Assembly (NCBI GenBank): GCA_012517635.1
Contig: JAAYUP010000446.1
Span: 1 to 13,534, forward strand
DNA from: Candidatus Atribacter alterifermentans
GTDB lineage: Bacteria > Atribacterota > Atribacteria > Atribacterales > Atribacteraceae
Length of the DNA stretch: 13,534 nt
Direction of reading: 5' to 3'
Positions 13,486 through 13,534 of this stretch are shown here, one piece after another (the stretch's first letter is position 1; each line of letters begins with the position of its first letter). The translations under genes and the position numbers were made by a program. The notes beneath the pieces are model-generated. The model was not told the origin of the DNA. It ran no database searches and worked only from the letters and a program-made list of their open reading frames with translations.

Positions 13486-13534
13486 TTATGATTTTGGTCT
13501 TTTCGCTCCGTATTTTGAACGACCCTGTTTACGA
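13486..13534 (-). CDS. rpsL: 30S ribosomal protein S12, C-terminal end (partial)
   Basis: Only the last 15 codons and the TAA stop lie in the window; the rest is beyond the right edge. The visible residues read RKQGRSKYGAKRPKS, the well known basic tail of bacterial S12. S12 sits at the decoding centre of the small subunit and affects translational accuracy. It is the first gene of the str operon and is followed 15 bases later by rpsG, which is the canonical order. The stop codon overlaps the Shine–Dalgarno site of rpsG (TAAGGAG). The identification rests on the tail sequence and on the neighbouring gene. Confidence 0.95.
   Translation of the reverse strand, partial: RKQGRSKYGAKRPKS

Noticed and set aside
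1..13534. A hidden defence system, mobile element, CRISPR array or RNA gene
   Set aside because: Almost every base belongs to a recognised translation gene and the gaps are at most 45 bases, so there is no room for such an element.

Overview
The window is one uninterrupted block of translation genes, all on the minus strand, so transcription runs from high to low coordinates. It is a fused str–S10–spc ribosomal protein cluster. In order of transcription it holds rpsL (3' end only), rpsG, fusA, tuf, then rpsJ, rplC, rplD, rplW, rplB, rpsS, rplV, rpsC, rplP, rpmC, rpsQ, then rplN, rplX, rplE, rpsZ (zinc-type S14), rpsH, rplF, rplR, rpsE, rpmD, rplO and secY (5' part only). That is 26 genes, 24 of them complete. 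No gap between genes exceeds 45 bases and several genes overlap. I see no terminator, obvious promoter, tRNA, mobile element or CRISPR array, and the plus strand carries only shadow frames.

Region by region: 13534–9657 is the str part (S12 end, S7, EF-G, EF-Tu). 9611–4594 is the S10 part (S10 to S17). 4619–1 is the spc part (L14 to SecY). The products are proteins of both ribosomal subunits, the two GTPases that drive elongation, and the channel subunit of the Sec translocon. Co-transcription would link ribosome assembly, elongation and membrane insertion.

The organism is a bacterium with moderately low GC outside tuf. Gene order is the classical bacterial one with tuf retained downstream of fusA. 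S14 is the short zinc form, L24 carries two CXXC pairs, and Shine–Dalgarno sites are strong and purine-rich. Several ribosomal genes begin with TTG or GTG. This fits a Firmicutes-like, Thermotogota-like or candidate-phylum (for example Atribacterota-like) anaerobe better than a proteobacterium, but I cannot name the phylum with confidence.

This is a conserved housekeeping locus and I found no undescribed system in it. The points worth a second look are local. The L30 gene is cut by a UGA with an intact, L30-like tail still open behind it that ends in an ATGA overlap with rplO. EF-Tu has a four-cysteine insertion right after its G5 motif. The tuf gene is clearly richer in GC than its neighbours. 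TTG starts are unusually common. Some genes start inside the tail of the gene before them, and one hairpin-forming inverted repeat lies inside rplE.
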